Assembly: GCA_032622095.1 (NCBI GenBank)
Contig: CP136062.1
Coordinates: forward strand, 16,395,710 to 16,459,709
Source of the DNA: Siphonodentalium dalli
Lineage: Eukaryota; Mollusca; Scaphopoda; Gadilida; Siphonodentaliidae
Direction: 5' to 3'
Length of the DNA stretch: 64,000 nt
This document shows positions 11,501-23,705 of the stretch, one piece after another (the first letter of the stretch is position 1; the number at the start of each line of letters is the position of its first letter). Below the pieces are notes generated by a model, which ran no database searches, was not told the origin of the DNA, and saw nothing but the letters and a program-made list of their open reading frames with translations. Both the position numbers and the translations under genes were made by a program.

Positions 11501-14297
11501 AATATATGGCGGAAACCACTTGTAGTGATATACGACGGAAACCACTTGTAGTGATATATGGCGGAAACCACTTGTAGTAATATATGGCGGAAACCACTTG
11601 TAGTAATATACGAAGGAAACAGTTCTAGTAATATATGGCGGAAACTACTTGCAGTAATATAAGGCGGAAACTACTTGTAGTAATATATGGCGGAAACCAC
11701 TTGTAGTAATATACGACGGAAACCACTTGTAGTAATATATGGCGGAAACCACTTGTAGTGATATACGACGGAAACCACTTGTAATGATATATGGCGGAAA
11801 CCACTGGTAGAGATATACAACGGAAACTACTTGTAGTAATATATGGCGGAAACCACTTGTAGTGATATACGAAGGAAACAGTTCTAGTAATATATGGCGG
11901 AAACTACTTGCAGTAATATAAGGCGGAAACTACTTGTAGTAATATATGGCGGAAACCACTTGTAGTAATATATGGCGGAAACCACTTGTAGTAATATACG
12001 AAGGAAACAGTTCTAGTAATATATGGCGGAAACTACTTGCAGTAATATAAGGCGGAAACAACTTGTAGTAATATATGGCGGAAACCACTTGTAGTAATAT
12101 ACGACGGAAACCACTTGTAGTAATATATGGCGGAAACCACTTGTAGTGATATACGACGGAAACTACTTGTAGTAATATATGGCGGAAACCACTTGTAGTG
12201 ATATATGGCAGAAACCACTGGTAGAGATATACAACGGAAATCACTTGTTGTAATATACAACGGAAACCAATTGTAGTGATATATGGCGGAAACCACTTGT
12301 AGTAATATATGGCGGAAACCACTTGTTGTAATATATGACGGAAACCACTTGTTGTAATATATGGCGGAAACCACTTGTAGTGATGTACGACGGAAACCAC
12401 TTGTAGTGATATATGGCGGAAACCACTGGTAGTAATATATGGCGGAAACCACTTCTAGTGATATACGACGGAAACCAGTTGTAGTAATATATGGCGATAA
12501 CCACTTGTAATGATATCTGGCGGAAACCACTTGTAGTAATATATGGCGGAATCAACTTGTAGTAATATAGGCGGAAACAACTTGTAGTGATATACGAAGG
12601 AAACCACTTGTATTAATATATGACGGAAACCACTTGTAGTAATATACGACGGAAACCACTTGTAGTGATATATGGCGGAAACCACTTGTATTAATATATG
12701 ACGGAAACCACTTGTAGTGATATATGGCGGAACCACTTGTAATAATATACGGCGGAAAAAACTTGTAGTGATATACGACGGAAACCACTTGTATTAATAT
12801 ATGACGGAAACCACTTGTAGTAATATACGACGGAAACCACTTGTATTAATATATTGCGGAAACCACATGTAGTAATATATGGCGGAAACCACTTGTAGTA
12901 ATATATGGCGGAAACCACTTGTAATAATATACGGCGGAAACCACTTGTAGTAATATACGACGGAAACCACTTGTAGTGATTTGCGACGGAAACCACTTGT
13001 AGTGATATATGGCGGAAACCACTTGTAGTAATATATGGTGGAAACAACTAGTAGTAATATATGACAGAAACCACTTGTAGTAATATATGGCGGAAACCAC
13101 TTGTAGTAAGATTTGGTGGAAACCACTTGTAGTAATAAATGGTGGAAACCACTTGTAGCAATATATGACAGAAACCACTTGTAGTAATATATGGCGGAAA
13201 CCACTTGTAGTACTATATGGCGGAAACCACTTGTAGTAATATATGACAGAAACCACTTGTAGTAATATATGGCGGAAACCACTTGTAGCAATATATGGCA
13301 GAAACTACTTGTAGTACAATATGGCGGAAACCACTTGTAGTAATATATGGCGGAAACCACTTGTAGTAATATATGACGGAAACCACTTTGTATTAATATA
13401 TGGCGGAAACCACTTGTATTAATATATGACGGAAACCACTTGTAGTAATATACGACGGAAACCACTTGTAGTGATATATGGCGGAAACCACTTGTTTTAA
13501 TATACGAAGGAAACAGCTTGTAGTAATATATGGCGGAAACTACTTGCAGTAATATAAGGCGGAAACTACTTGTAGTAATATAAGGCGGAAACTACTTGTA
13601 GTGATATATGACAGAAACCACTGGTGGAGATATACAACGGAAATCACTTGTAGTGATATATGGCGGAAACCACTTGTTGTAATATATGACGGAAACCACT
13701 TGTTGTAATATATGGCGGAAACCACTTGTAGTGATGTACGACGGAAACCACTTCTAGTGATATACGACGGAAACCAGTTGTAGTAATATATGGCGATAAC
13801 CACTTGTACTGATATATGGCGGAAACCACTTGTAGTAATATATGGCGGAATCAACTTGTAGTAATATAGGCGGAAACAACTTGTAGTGATATACGAAGGA
13901 AACCACTTGTATTAATATATGACGGAAACCACTTGTAGTAATATATGACGGAAACCACTTGTAATGATATATGGCGGAAACCACTTGTATTAATATATGA
14001 CGGAAACCACTTGTAGTGATATACGACGGAAACCACTTGTAGTAATATATGGCGGAACCACTTGTAATAATATACGGCGGAAACAACTTGTAGTAATATA
14101 TGGCGGAAACTACTTGCAGTAATATAAGGCGGAAACTACTTGTAGTAATATATGGCGGAAACCACTTGTAGTGATATATGGCAGAAACCACTGGTAGAGA
14201 TATACAACGGAAATCACTTGTAGTAATATACGACGGAAACCAATTGTAGTGATATATGGCGGAAACCACTTGTAGTAATATATGGCGGAAACCACTT
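8516..14297. repeat. 26 bp satellite, left block
   Basis: Head-to-tail copies of a 26-bp unit built on ACCACTTGTAGTAATATA plus TGGCGGAA, about 220 units, with common variants GTGATATACGACGG, GTATTAATATATGACGG and GTAATATATGACAG. Distinctive variant strings recur as blocks. ACTTGCAGTAATATAAGG appears near 9028, 10089, 11645, 11907, 12037, 13543 and 14113; GGAATCAACTTGTAGTAATA appears near 9437, 10499, 12549 and 13849. The first two occurrences of each are about 1.06 kb apart, showing higher-order duplication. Dozens of minus-strand open frames (up to 387 codons, repeating VVSAIYYYKW) arise because the unit lacks stops there. Confidence 0.98.
14290..14297. repeat. Left target-site duplication of the hAT insertion
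   Basis: AACCACTT, part of a satellite unit, lies immediately left of the element and is repeated exactly at 15434-15441. Confidence 0.93.
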
Positions 14298-15433
14298 TAG
14301 GGTCCTGCGAATTGGAGAATTTGATCGAATCGAATATCGAATCGAATTCAGGAAATCGAATCGAATATCGAATCGAATATCGAATCGAATCATATCTGTG
14401 TGTTGCATTCTCAATTGGGCATGGTTTGTCAACGATTAGACGTTTTGTGAAACGTTCTATCAATTACATGCACGAAGTTCCATCATAACTTATGTGGCGA
14501 TGAACCGTCGTTTACAATACTATTAACTTCAAATGATAATTGTCGAGGAAAAAAGGCAGATTTAAAAAAAACGTCACGACGATTAATAAAAAATCACTAA
14601 ACGGATTATCAGAACTAAAATCATGCGAAATTTGTACCGTTTGCATGTACATGCAAAATTGCAAATCGACATTCGGAATCACCCGTTGTTATAAACTTGA
14701 AGATGCAACAACAGTCGCAGGGTAGCCTGATTATGTAGTGCTGGATGCTTCTTGGACAGATGATTCCATAGATGGGTCATTGTCCCAGATGCCTGCGATT
14801 TATACATCAGGTTGCATTCATCTCACATGTAAGTCCCTGCACTACCTGCAGCTGTATCATGTTTAAAATAAACATGGATAACGACGACATTTTGTCAAGA
14901 GTCGAAGAACGCTCCGAAATTGAAAGTAAACTCCAAAACGAAACATCGCCAAAATGCACTTTTCGATGCCGGGAACACGTGTTGTGTAAATTCTCAGCTA
15001 TACTACATAATGCATAATCTGAGACGGATACACGGCGGATAACGCTAGCGGTTGCTCAGTCGCATAGCTATTATTATTCACGCGCGTTGTCGGTCCATCG
15101 GTGATCTCCGAGCTTTTGGCTACCATGTTCAAAGCTAGAATTCAGGCGTTCAGAATTCTGTAGTCCTATAGTGGCTAATTGCTGGCTATACTTATATTTA
15201 ATATATATAATCGCGATGCACAATAAGAATTATAAGGTGCATATATACATCATTTTCTGTAATTAAATGGCACAAAAACAGCTAAGATCGACGTGTGTAA
15301 TTGTCCGTAAACAGCCTACTTTTCCATCAATGTATATTCGAAATTTCGAGTGGGCAATTTCGACTCGAATTCGAATCGAATTTGACTTTCGAATCGAATC
15401 TCGAATCGAATATCGAATATTCGCAGGACCCTA
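14298..15433. mobile_element. Non-autonomous hAT-type transposon inserted in the satellite
   Basis: Terminal inverted repeats are TAGGGTCCTGCGAAT and ATTCGCAGGACCCTA (15 bp, exact). An exact 8-bp target duplication AACCACTT lies on both sides. The 8-bp duplication and the TAGGG start are hAT hallmarks. Subterminal zones are rich in GAATCGAATATCGAATC motifs at both ends, plausibly transposase-binding clusters. At 1136 bp it is too short for a transposase; the interior has only small open frames (for example 14772-15017) with no zinc-finger or dimerisation domain that I can recognise. It must move with an unseen autonomous relative. Confidence 0.93.
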
Positions 15434-18400
15434 AACCACTTGTTGTAATATATGACGGAAACCACTTGTTGTAATATATGGCGGAAACCACTTGTAGTGA
15501 TGTACGACGGAAACCACTTGTAGTGATATATGGCGGAAACCACTTGTAGTAATATATGGCGGAAACCACTTCTAGTGATATACGACGGAAACCAGTTGTA
15601 GTAATATATGGCGATAACCACTTGTAATGATATATGGCGGAAACCACTTGTAGTAATATATGGCGGAATCAACTTGTAGTAATATAGGCGGAAACAACTT
15701 GTAGTGATACACGAAGGAAACCACTTGTATTAATATATGACGGAAACCACTTGTAGTAATATACGACGGAAACCACTTGTAGTGATATATGGCGGAAACC
15801 ACTTGTATTAATATATGACGCAAACCACTCGTAGTGATATACGACGGAAACCACTTGTAGTAATATATGGCGGAACCACTTGTAATAATATACGGCCGAA
15901 ACAACTTGTAGTGATATACGACGGAAACCACTTGTATTAATATATGACGGAAACCACTTGTAGTAATATACGATGGAAACCACTTGTATTAATATATTGC
16001 GGAAACCACTTGTAGTAATATATGGCGGAAACCACTTGTAGTAATATATGGCGGAAACCACTTGTAGTAATATACGACGGAAACCACTTGTAGTAATATA
16101 CGACGGAAACCACTTGTAGTGATTTGCGACGGAAACCACTTGTAGTGATATATGGCGGAAACCACTTGTAGTAATATATGGCGGAAACCACTTGTAGTAA
16201 TATATGACAGAAACCACTTGTAGTAATATATGGCGGAAACCACTTGTAGTAAGATTTTGTGGAAACCACTTGTAGTAATATATGGTGGAAACCACTTGTA
16301 GTAATATATGACAGAAACCACTTGTAGTAATATATGGCGGAAACCTCTTCTAGTAATATATGGCGGAAACCACTTGTAGTAATATATGACAGAAACCACT
16401 TGTAGTAATATATGGCGGAAACCACTTGTAGTAATATATGGCGGAAACCACTTGTAGTAATATATGACGGAAACCACTTTGTATTAATATATGGCGGAAA
16501 CCACTTGTAGTAGCATATGGCAGAAACCACTTGTAGTAATATATGGCGGAAACCACTTGTAGTAATATACGACGGATACCACTTGTAGTGATATATGGCG
16601 GAAACCACTTGTAGTAATATATGGCGGAAACCACTTGTAGTAATATACGAAGGAAACAGCTTGTAGTAATATATGGCGGAAACTACTTGCAGTAATATAA
16701 GGCGGAAACTACTTGTAGTAATATATGGCGGAAACCACTTGTAGTGATATATGGCAGAAACCAATGGTAGAGATATACAACGGAAATCACTTGTAGTAAT
16801 ATACGACGGAAACCAATTGTAGTGATATATGGCGGAAACCACTTGTAGTAATATATGGCGGAAACCACTTGTTATAATATATGACGGAAACCACTTGTTG
16901 TAATATATGGCGGAAACCACTTGTAGTGATGTACGACGGAAACCACTTGTAGTGATATATGGCGGAAACCACTTGTAGTAATATATGGCGGAAACCACTT
17001 CTAGTGATATACGGCGGAAACCAGTTGTAGTAATATATGGCGATAACCACTTGTAATGATATATGGCGGAAACCACTTGTAGTAATATATGGCGGAATCA
17101 ACTTGTAGTAATATAGGCGGAAACAACTTGTAGTGATATACGAAGGAAACCACTTGTATTAATATATGACGGAAACCACTTGTAGTAATATACGACGGAA
17201 ACCACTTGTAGTGATATATGGCGGAAACCACTTGTATTAATATATGACGGAAACCACTTGTAGTGATATACGACGGAAACCACTTGTAGTAATATATGGC
17301 GGAATCAACTTGTAGTAATATAGGCGGAAACCACTTGTAGTGATATACGAAGGAAACCACTTGTATTAATATATGACGGAAACCACTTGTAGTAATATAC
17401 GACGGAAACCACTTGTAGAAATATATGGCGGAAACCACTTGTATTAATATATGACGGAAACCACTTGTAGTGATATACGACGGAAACCACTTGTAGTAAT
17501 ATATGGCGGAACCACTTGTAATAATATACGGCGGAAACAACTTGTAGTGATATACGACGGAAACCACTTGTATTAATATATGACGGAAAACCACTTGTAT
17601 TAATATACGACGGAAACCACTTGTAGTAATATATTGCGGAAACCACTTGTAGTAATATATGGCGGAAACCACTTGTAGTAATATATGGCGGAAACCACTT
17701 GTAATAATATACGGCGGAAACCACTTGTAGTAATTTGCGACGGAAACCACTTGTAGTGATATATGGCGGAAACCACTTGTAGTAATATATGGTGGAAACC
17801 ACTTGTAGTAATATATGACAGAAACCACTTGTAGTAATATATGGCGGAAACCACTTGTAGTAAGATTTGGTGGAAACCACTTGTAGTAATATATGGTGGA
17901 AACCACTTGTAGTAATATATGACAGAAACCACTTGTAGTAATATATGTCGGAAACCACTTGTAGTAATATATGACAGAAACCACTTGTAGTAATATATGG
18001 CGGAAACCACTTGTAGTAATATATGGCAGAAACCAATTGTAGTAATATATGACAGAAACCACTTGTAGTAATATATGGTGGAAACCACTTGTAGTAATAT
18101 ATGGTGGAAACCACTTTTAGTAAGATATGACAGAAACCACTTGTAGTAATATATGGCGGAAACCACTTGTAGTAATATATGACAGAAACCTCTTGTAGTA
18201 ATATATGGCGGAAACCACTTGTAGTAATATATGGCAGAAACCAATTGTAGTAATATATGACAGAAACCACTTGTAGTAATATATGGCGGAAACCACTTGT
18301 AGTAATATATGGCGGAAACCACTTGTAATAATATATTACGGAAACCACTTTGTATTAATATATGGCGGAAACCACTTGTAGTAACATATGACAGAAACCA

Positions 18401-18608
18401 CTTGTAGTAATATATGGCGGAAACCACTTGTAGTAATATATGGTGGAAACCACTGGTAATAATATATGACATAAACCATGTGTAGTACTATATGGCGGAA
18501 ACCACTTATAGTAATATATGGCGGAAACCACTTGTAGTAATATATGGCGGAAACCACTTGTAGTAATATATGGCTTAAACCACTTGTAGTAATATATGGC
18601 AGAAACCG
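15434..18608. repeat. 26 bp satellite, right block
   Basis: Continuation of the same array after the hAT insertion, about 120 units, beginning with the target duplication. Block markers recur (GGAATCAACTTGTAGTAATA near 15663, 17093 and 17303; ACTTGCAGTAATATAAGG near 16685). The last kilobase is dominated by TATGACAGAAACC units, so variants are clustered by position. The array ends within GGCAGAAACC at about 18607. Confidence 0.98.
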
Positions 18609-19291
18609 GGTGATAATTCTTTGTGAAAAGAAATATTTGCGCGCAACTTTTGCTGTTAGTTTCTTACGACGTCGGTAATTATGTCCACGCGTCCAATTCA
18701 AGTTGGATATCGGGTGTAATTTTGTGCATAGGTTTGTTCTAATCTGATGCCTGGAATGTGGCAAGGAGGCGGTCCATTATATTCTGTTTGTATTGATTTT
18801 ATTACAAGGCGACAGGCGGGAGTTTCGATATGGACCATGGCATGGCATTTCGGAAATAGGTTTATCCTCTCTGTATATTACAAACAGGTGCCTCGTTCGA
18901 TGAATTATAACCTGTTTGATGCCTCGTTCAGTGTATTATAACCTGTTTGATGATGTCGTTTTCCTGCCGTTTACCTAACCCACCCACTTCGGAACAAACA
19001 GGAACAGCGCTCTTACGCTTATGTTTACCATCCCTCACAAAGTAATGGGCCACGCATCCGGCTCTTAGCTTCCAGATCGTTTATATGCACATTAGTTATC
19101 TATAAGGAAAACAGGGAAACTCGATCGACTTAATTACATTTTGAAGGAATAGGTCAAACTGGCACAACGCAATGCAGAAATAAACATTGAAGAATAAAGA
19201 TGTCAATATAACTATTGATTAGTGAAGAACAATTGTTTGTTGATTAGTTATAGCCATTACGGTTATTTATCGATATATATATTCTTTTATA
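18609..19291. other. Stretch with one short direct repeat
   Basis: The only structure I see is a roughly 30-bp direct duplication around 18892-18950 (GCCTCGTTC plus TATAACCTGTTTGATG). No exon or transposon end. Confidence 0.45.
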
Positions 19292-19297
19292 GGTTAA

Positions 19298-19703
19298 CCC
19301 TTTACCCAACAAACCGGCCAAAAACGCCCAAATAAAGCTTCAACAGCCTAAAATATCTTCGGTCTGTCTCAATAACACCATACAAATATGGATATCATTG
19401 GAACCGGTTCATTGACCACATTGTGATGGTTACAGTTATGCCCTGTGCCAATGCATTCTCTTATATGTGCGAGTCGACCATATGTCGCCTCGCATATATA
19501 AGAGAATGCATTGGCCTAAAACAAGTCTTTTTTTAACACTTTTTACCATTTTTTCTTATAATATTTTCTACATTCTTTGACAATTTGATCATTTTTAATA
19601 TGTGTTAAGCCAATGCATTCTCTTATATATGCGAGGCGACCTATGGTCGGCTCGCATATATAAGAGAATGCATTGGCACAGGGCCGTTCTGTTGGGTAAA
19701 GGG
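19298..19703. mobile_element. piggyBac-like MITE, copy 1
   Basis: TTAA at 19294-19297 and 19704-19707 flank CCCTTTACCCAACA and TGTTGGGTAAAGGG. TTAA targets and ends starting CCC are typical of piggyBac. Inside sit two copies of a 68-bp hairpin (from 19446 and 19611, opposite orientation) around an AT-rich spacer. A sister copy with the same ends and the internal phrase AAATATCTTCGGTCTGTCTC lies at 61346-61738. No coding capacity. Confidence 0.9.
19446..19512. repeat. 68 bp hairpin repeat (GCCAATGCATTCTC family)
   Basis: GCCAATGCATTCTCTTATAT and its reverse complement are joined by a core GCGAGTCGACC / GGTCGCCTCGC. Full copies also lie at about 19611, 21289, 21577, 53238, 61494, 61646 and 62658, with truncated copies at 48678 and 62385. 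They occur singly or as inverted pairs inside several different carrier elements. Confidence 0.93.
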
Positions 19704-19707
19704 TTAA

Positions 19708-20300
19708 CCAATGTTTTGCAACTTTTGAAAAGCACCCCACTTCCATTCAATTCGAGCTCAACCGACCATAACATAACTCACAGGATGGTGCCTCACACAG
19801 GTTGCTTTGTGTGACCCACATTATGTGAGTAAAGGGGTGGTGCCCAAGAGCAGAAGAGTCCACAAATAGAGGTACCATGTCTTGCCCACCGGAAGCTGAC
19901 ATAAGCTAATGATAGACAGAGCACTCTGCTGTAAAGTCAGTTTCTGATATGAAGAATAGTCCTGAACAGAAAAGATAGCAGAAACACAAAGAACACATTT
20001 TGTGTTATGATTTATGTTTCATAATAAGAATAAATTTAAGCTTTGTATGACCCACATTATGTGAAATAAAATGAGCACGAAAGCCCCACCCATGTCCTCC
20101 GGTATATTAGGTACCGAGTTTCCCATATATATCGTACCCGAATTAAAGGTACTCGCTTTTATAGATAAGTTATCCATTTCCAAAAATGGTATTGGTGTTG
20201 TCCCATACATAACAGTAACATTAAGTTAACTTCGTGCAAAATGAGATATGTGTCCGCGCGTGTAATGATTGGTTGCGTCTAATTTATTGAAACCTGGCCT
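19708..20300. other. Stretch with no recognised feature
   Basis: The phrase GACCCACATTATGTGA occurs twice (about 19811 and 20048). Nothing else coding or mobile can be supported. Confidence 0.4.
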
Positions 20301-20590
20301 CTGCAAATAGCGTGTCTGTCATTTGCAGAATGAGGTCTCCAGAGGGTGAATTTAGTGACGCTATCCCGAATAGCGGTCTAGCATCACCAAATTCACCCTC
20401 TGGGGACCTCAGTCTGCTAAGGCCCTCAACTGCTATGGCAGACCTAGGATCAGATTGAAGTTCCCCATATGAAGTTGATGATGTTCACCCATTGGGCACC
20501 TCGATCATGCATTTTATCTGCTGCAAATTAGGGGATATAGAAACTTCTCAGAAGGGAAAATTAAAACAATGTTAATTTGATGTTAACGTT
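20301..20590. mobile_element. Hairpin TIR element (GAGGTCCCCAGAGGGTGAAT family), partial copy
   Basis: A hairpin at 20325-20417 pairs GCAGAATGAGG and AGAGGGTGAATTTAGTGA with their complements around GCTATCCCGAATAGCGG. It is preceded by the family's outer end GCAAATAGCGTGTCTGTCA and followed by interior sequence (TCAACTGCTATGGCAGA) found inverted in the complete copy at 43219-43592. Confidence 0.85.
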
Positions 20591-20895
20591 GGTGTATTTA
20601 TTTTTGAATTTTATATTGATTTTTCAAATATAGGTCAAGTGATGTAATTCCAGAAAAAAATTCTCAAAAATATATTTATTGCAAAATTTTATAATTTACC
20701 AAGCGGACCCGCCAGATAAATACCTGTTGTTTCCAATACCACATCAAGTCATACTCAGAAATATGTGCAACTCTGTAACTTTTGCTCCACAGATTTGAAT
20801 GGAAATCCCCATTCAATATCGTTCAATTGACCACCCCTTTAATTTGCGATAGCATTGATCGCCTTGCAAAGTCACAGCGAACTGTGCCATGACCA
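20590..20895. mobile_element. Dispersed inverted-repeat element, copy 2
   Basis: Reverse complement of 5902-6200. It ends with AAAGTCACAGCGAACTGTG immediately left of the next hairpin element. Confidence 0.85.
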
Positions 20896-21235
20896 AGCCT
20901 GCAAATAGCGTGTCTGTCATTTGCAGAATGAGGTCCCCAGAAGGTGAATTTAGTGACGATATCCCGCATAGCGGGCTAGCATCACTAAATTCACCCTCTG
21001 TGGACCTCATTCTGCTAAGCCCCTCAACTGCTATGGCAGACCTAGGATCAGATTGAAGTTCCCCAGTTGAAGTTGGTGATGTTCACCCATTGCGCGCCTC
21101 AATTATGAATTTTGCTTAAAGTTACGTCAAGATCCATCCAATATCTCATAAAATATTACCGATTATATTAGGGGGGTGACTTTCTTTTTTGAGGTGTTTA
21201 TAAGCAGTCAAACTGTTTAGAAGTTTTGTGTCCAA

Positions 21236-21698
21236 CATGTGACCCGCCATATCGAATCCAGTCGTAAGTCGGGATTTTTTTTACCCTGTGCCAATGCATT
21301 CTCTTATATATGCGAGTCTACCATAGGTCGCCTCGCATATATAAGACAATGCATTGGCCTAACAAATTTTTATCATTTTTTTAAAAATAAATGTTTCTTA
21401 CAATTTTTAGGACATAAAATAAAAAACATCCATTACCCTGTAGGGAGCCCCACACATATATAGAAGCATATAGAAGAGTGTCGTCTGATCATGTTTGTCT
21501 GGGGCTCTGTATGGGTGAAATTATAAAATTGTTAAAGAATACAAGAAAAAATTATTAAAATTGTAAAAAATTGTTAGGCCAATGCATTCTCTTATATATG
21601 CGAGGCGACCTATGGTCGACTCGCATATATAAGAGAATGCATTGGCACAGGGTAAAACATTCCGACTTACGACTGGATTTGATATGGCGGGTCACATA
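21236..21698. mobile_element. Element with about 37 bp terminal inverted repeats and paired hairpins
   Basis: ATGTGACCCGCCATATCGAA with CCAGTCGTAAGTCGG at the left is mirrored by CCGACTTACGACTGG and ATATGGCGGGTCACAT at 21660-21698. Inside are two 68-bp hairpins (21289-21355 and 21577-21650) in opposite orientation, and between them a copy of the GGGAGCCCCAC hairpin (21431-21515). The interior matches the architecture of the piggyBac-like MITEs although the outer ends differ. Confidence 0.85.
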
Positions 21699-22014
21699 TG
21701 TATAGCATACAAAACGTGTAGCGAAGAGGAATACTCAAATCTTCTCATAACTGAAGGACTAGCATCACTAAATTCACCCTCCGGGGACCTCATTCTGCAT
21801 ATAGCCCCATATGCTATGGGGGACATCAGATTGAAGTTCCCAAATGGTGAATATTTCGATGTACACCCATTGGGATCCTCGATTATGCAATGTGTCGTCT
21901 GCCAATTTGGGGATATAGCAGAATATAGAGAAACTAAACTAAAAAAGAAATAGAATATATGTGAAAAATTTTCTATTGAAATAATTTGAGGATACGGGGG
22001 GGGGGTGAAAAAAT

Positions 22015-22550
22015 ATTTTCCGGCACGTATGCCGAGGTGGGTGGGTGGTCAAAGCCACCAACAAGCAATTTTTCCGCAACTAAAACAAAAATTTCCTGCT
22101 TGTTTTTTTAGTGTTTTGGCAATGAGTTGGGCTTCAAAACCACTTTGAACGAGAGAAATAAAGTAGTTCTAACTGGTAAATGACTGCAGGCAGTTATCGT
22201 GTTGTATTTTGTTGCAAATTTTGAAATCCAAGATGGCCACTGGCAGCCATGTTTTTTTGGCCGAATGACCTCAAAATGACTCATTCCTATTTGCATGTCC
22301 ATGTTAACATCCATGATAAATAGTATGCACAGAAATTCATATACAGCTGTTTACAGTGAATTTACCCCCGCAAATCTCTGTTTTAGTGTTAAAAGGGGGG
22401 TGGGTGTCAAAAAATGGTCGGAAAAAACTGCCGAAAACGGAACAAAATTTGGCGGTGGGGGTGGGTGGGTACAACAAATGATCGAAAAGGAAAAAATGCT
22501 ATACGTGCCTAAAAAAAAAATCCGACCCCCCCCCCCCCCCTGGATGATAA
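22015..22550. mobile_element. G-rich dispersed element (copy of the 6.5-kb element)
   Basis: CCGGCACGTATGCCGAGGTG with GGGTGGGTGG at the left, AAAACTGCCGAAAACGG in the middle, and ATACGTGCC followed by a poly-C tract at the right reproduce, in reverse complement, the order at 6462-6672. The middle carries about 250 bp absent from the other copy. Confidence 0.78.
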
Positions 22551-22784
22551 TGAATTTTCCAGAGAAAGGGAGGCCTAAGCAGAATGTCCCCAGATGGTAA
22601 TTATGGTGATACTAGCCCGCGGGATAGCATCACTAAGTTCACACTCGGGAGACCTCATTCTGCAAATGACAGACACACTATATTAATCAGGCTTGGCGCG
22701 GAGATATCTTACTAATTTTATTGAAGCCAATAGAGCGCATCGCTGGTCGCATTGTGACCGATTGTTCTCGCCACCCGACTGATT

Positions 22785-23540
22785 GAGACCTTTCGCAAAA
22801 TCACCATTACGATTACGGATAGCATATATTGTCCTAGTAAGGTGGACACCGTTACAATTTACCTATATTAACTTGTTAATTGTGAGATGACATATGCCCC
22901 ACTATATTCAGTTACACATATATTTGATGAAAAAAGTAATGTTTGTCTCTTCCCATTTTCTTATCCGTGTGTTATACACCACACGGATAATGTTAGAGCG
23001 TCACCAAGCACCGCATGTGGCACATAATTGACACATCTCTACATAATTAAACTGTGTGGGGTAAATTTCGTCTTACATAAGAACCCGCGTGCGTAAAGAT
23101 CAATTTTTGGCCGTATAATTAAAAGGTATTGTCCATATCCGTAATCGTATTATATCCGTAATCGTATTATGTATTATATCCGTAATCGTATTATATCCGT
23201 AATCGTATTATGTATTATATCCGTAATCGTATTATATCCGTAATCGTATTATGTATTATATCCGTAATCGTATTATATCCGTAATCGTATTATGTATTAT
23301 ATCCGTAATCGTATTATATCCGTAATCGTATTATGTATTATATCCGTGATCGTATTATGTATTATATCCGTAATCGTATTATATCCGTAATCGTATTATA
23401 TCCGTAATCGTATTATGTATTATATCCGTAATCGTATTATGTATTATATCCGTAATCGTATTATGTATTATATCCGTAATCGTATTATGTATTATATCCG
23501 TAATCGTGTTCGTAATTTTGTGACAGGTCTCTATTATTTA
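22785..23540. mobile_element. TIR element with an expanded subterminal minisatellite
   Basis: The left end GAGACC, CGCAAAATCACCATTACG and ATTACGGATA (22785-22820) is mirrored imperfectly by TATCCGTAATCGTG, TTCGTAATTTTGTGACAGG and TCTC at 23497-23533. The internal array repeats exactly the terminal motif TATCCGTAATCGTA, implying the minisatellite grew from the element's own end. A small hairpin CTTATCCGTGTG / CACACGGATAA lies near 22969-22999. Confidence 0.72.
23128..23512. repeat. 17/24 bp compound minisatellite
   Basis: Units GTAATCGTATTATATCC (17 bp) and a longer unit with inserted TATGTAT (24 bp) alternate for most of the array, making a 41-bp dimer, and become pure 24-bp near the right end. 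The last units read as MYYIRNRI in one frame, a by-product of the 24-bp period. Confidence 0.95.
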
Positions 23541-23704
23541 CAAGTTTCGCCAGACGTTGGTCGATATCTAAAAACGTGTATATATAGGTTTGGAGCCATA
23601 AAATCGTCTGGCTATTCCCGCCATGTGCATCTCCATGGCAATACCATAGTAACACACGTTACATGTACGTGTGGCTGAACCTGGCTATTATTGCCTAGGC
23701 ATCT
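23541..23704. other. Short unassigned spacer
   Basis: Unique-looking sequence between two arrays; contains CTCCATGGCAAT and GTAACACACGTTAC but no supported feature. Confidence 0.4.
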
Positions 23705-23705
23705 T

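Larger units (their letters stand above)
20894..22696. mobile_element. Probable TIR element containing several nested insertions
   Basis: The left end AAGCCTGCAAATAGCG with TGTCTGTCATTTGCAGAATG (20894-20930) is mirrored by CATTCTGCAAATGACAGACA and CAGGCTTG at 22655-22694. Between them lie a hairpin (20922-21015), a long-TIR element (21236-21697), a partial hairpin arm (21759-21800) and the G-rich element (22015-22550). Reading it as one enlarged element is inference; it could be two adjacent partial copies. Confidence 0.5.

Noticed and set aside
8497-18348. Dozens of long minus-strand open frames (up to 387 codons) over the 26-bp satellite
   Set aside because: They encode only the repeat (variants of VVSAIYYYKW) in three phases, with no start context, domain or splice signals. 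They exist because the unit lacks stop codons on that strand.
21642-21953. 103-codon plus-strand frame
   Set aside because: Much of it lies in hairpin and TIR element sequence found elsewhere in the window; no domain.
23128-23512. CRISPR-like regular repeat
   Set aside because: Units are directly adjacent with no unique spacers, and the context is a eukaryotic transposon.
23622-23665. RFX X-box-like site (CTCCATGGCAAT)
   Set aside because: Only half of the consensus fits; a single weak motif in spacer DNA is not evidence.
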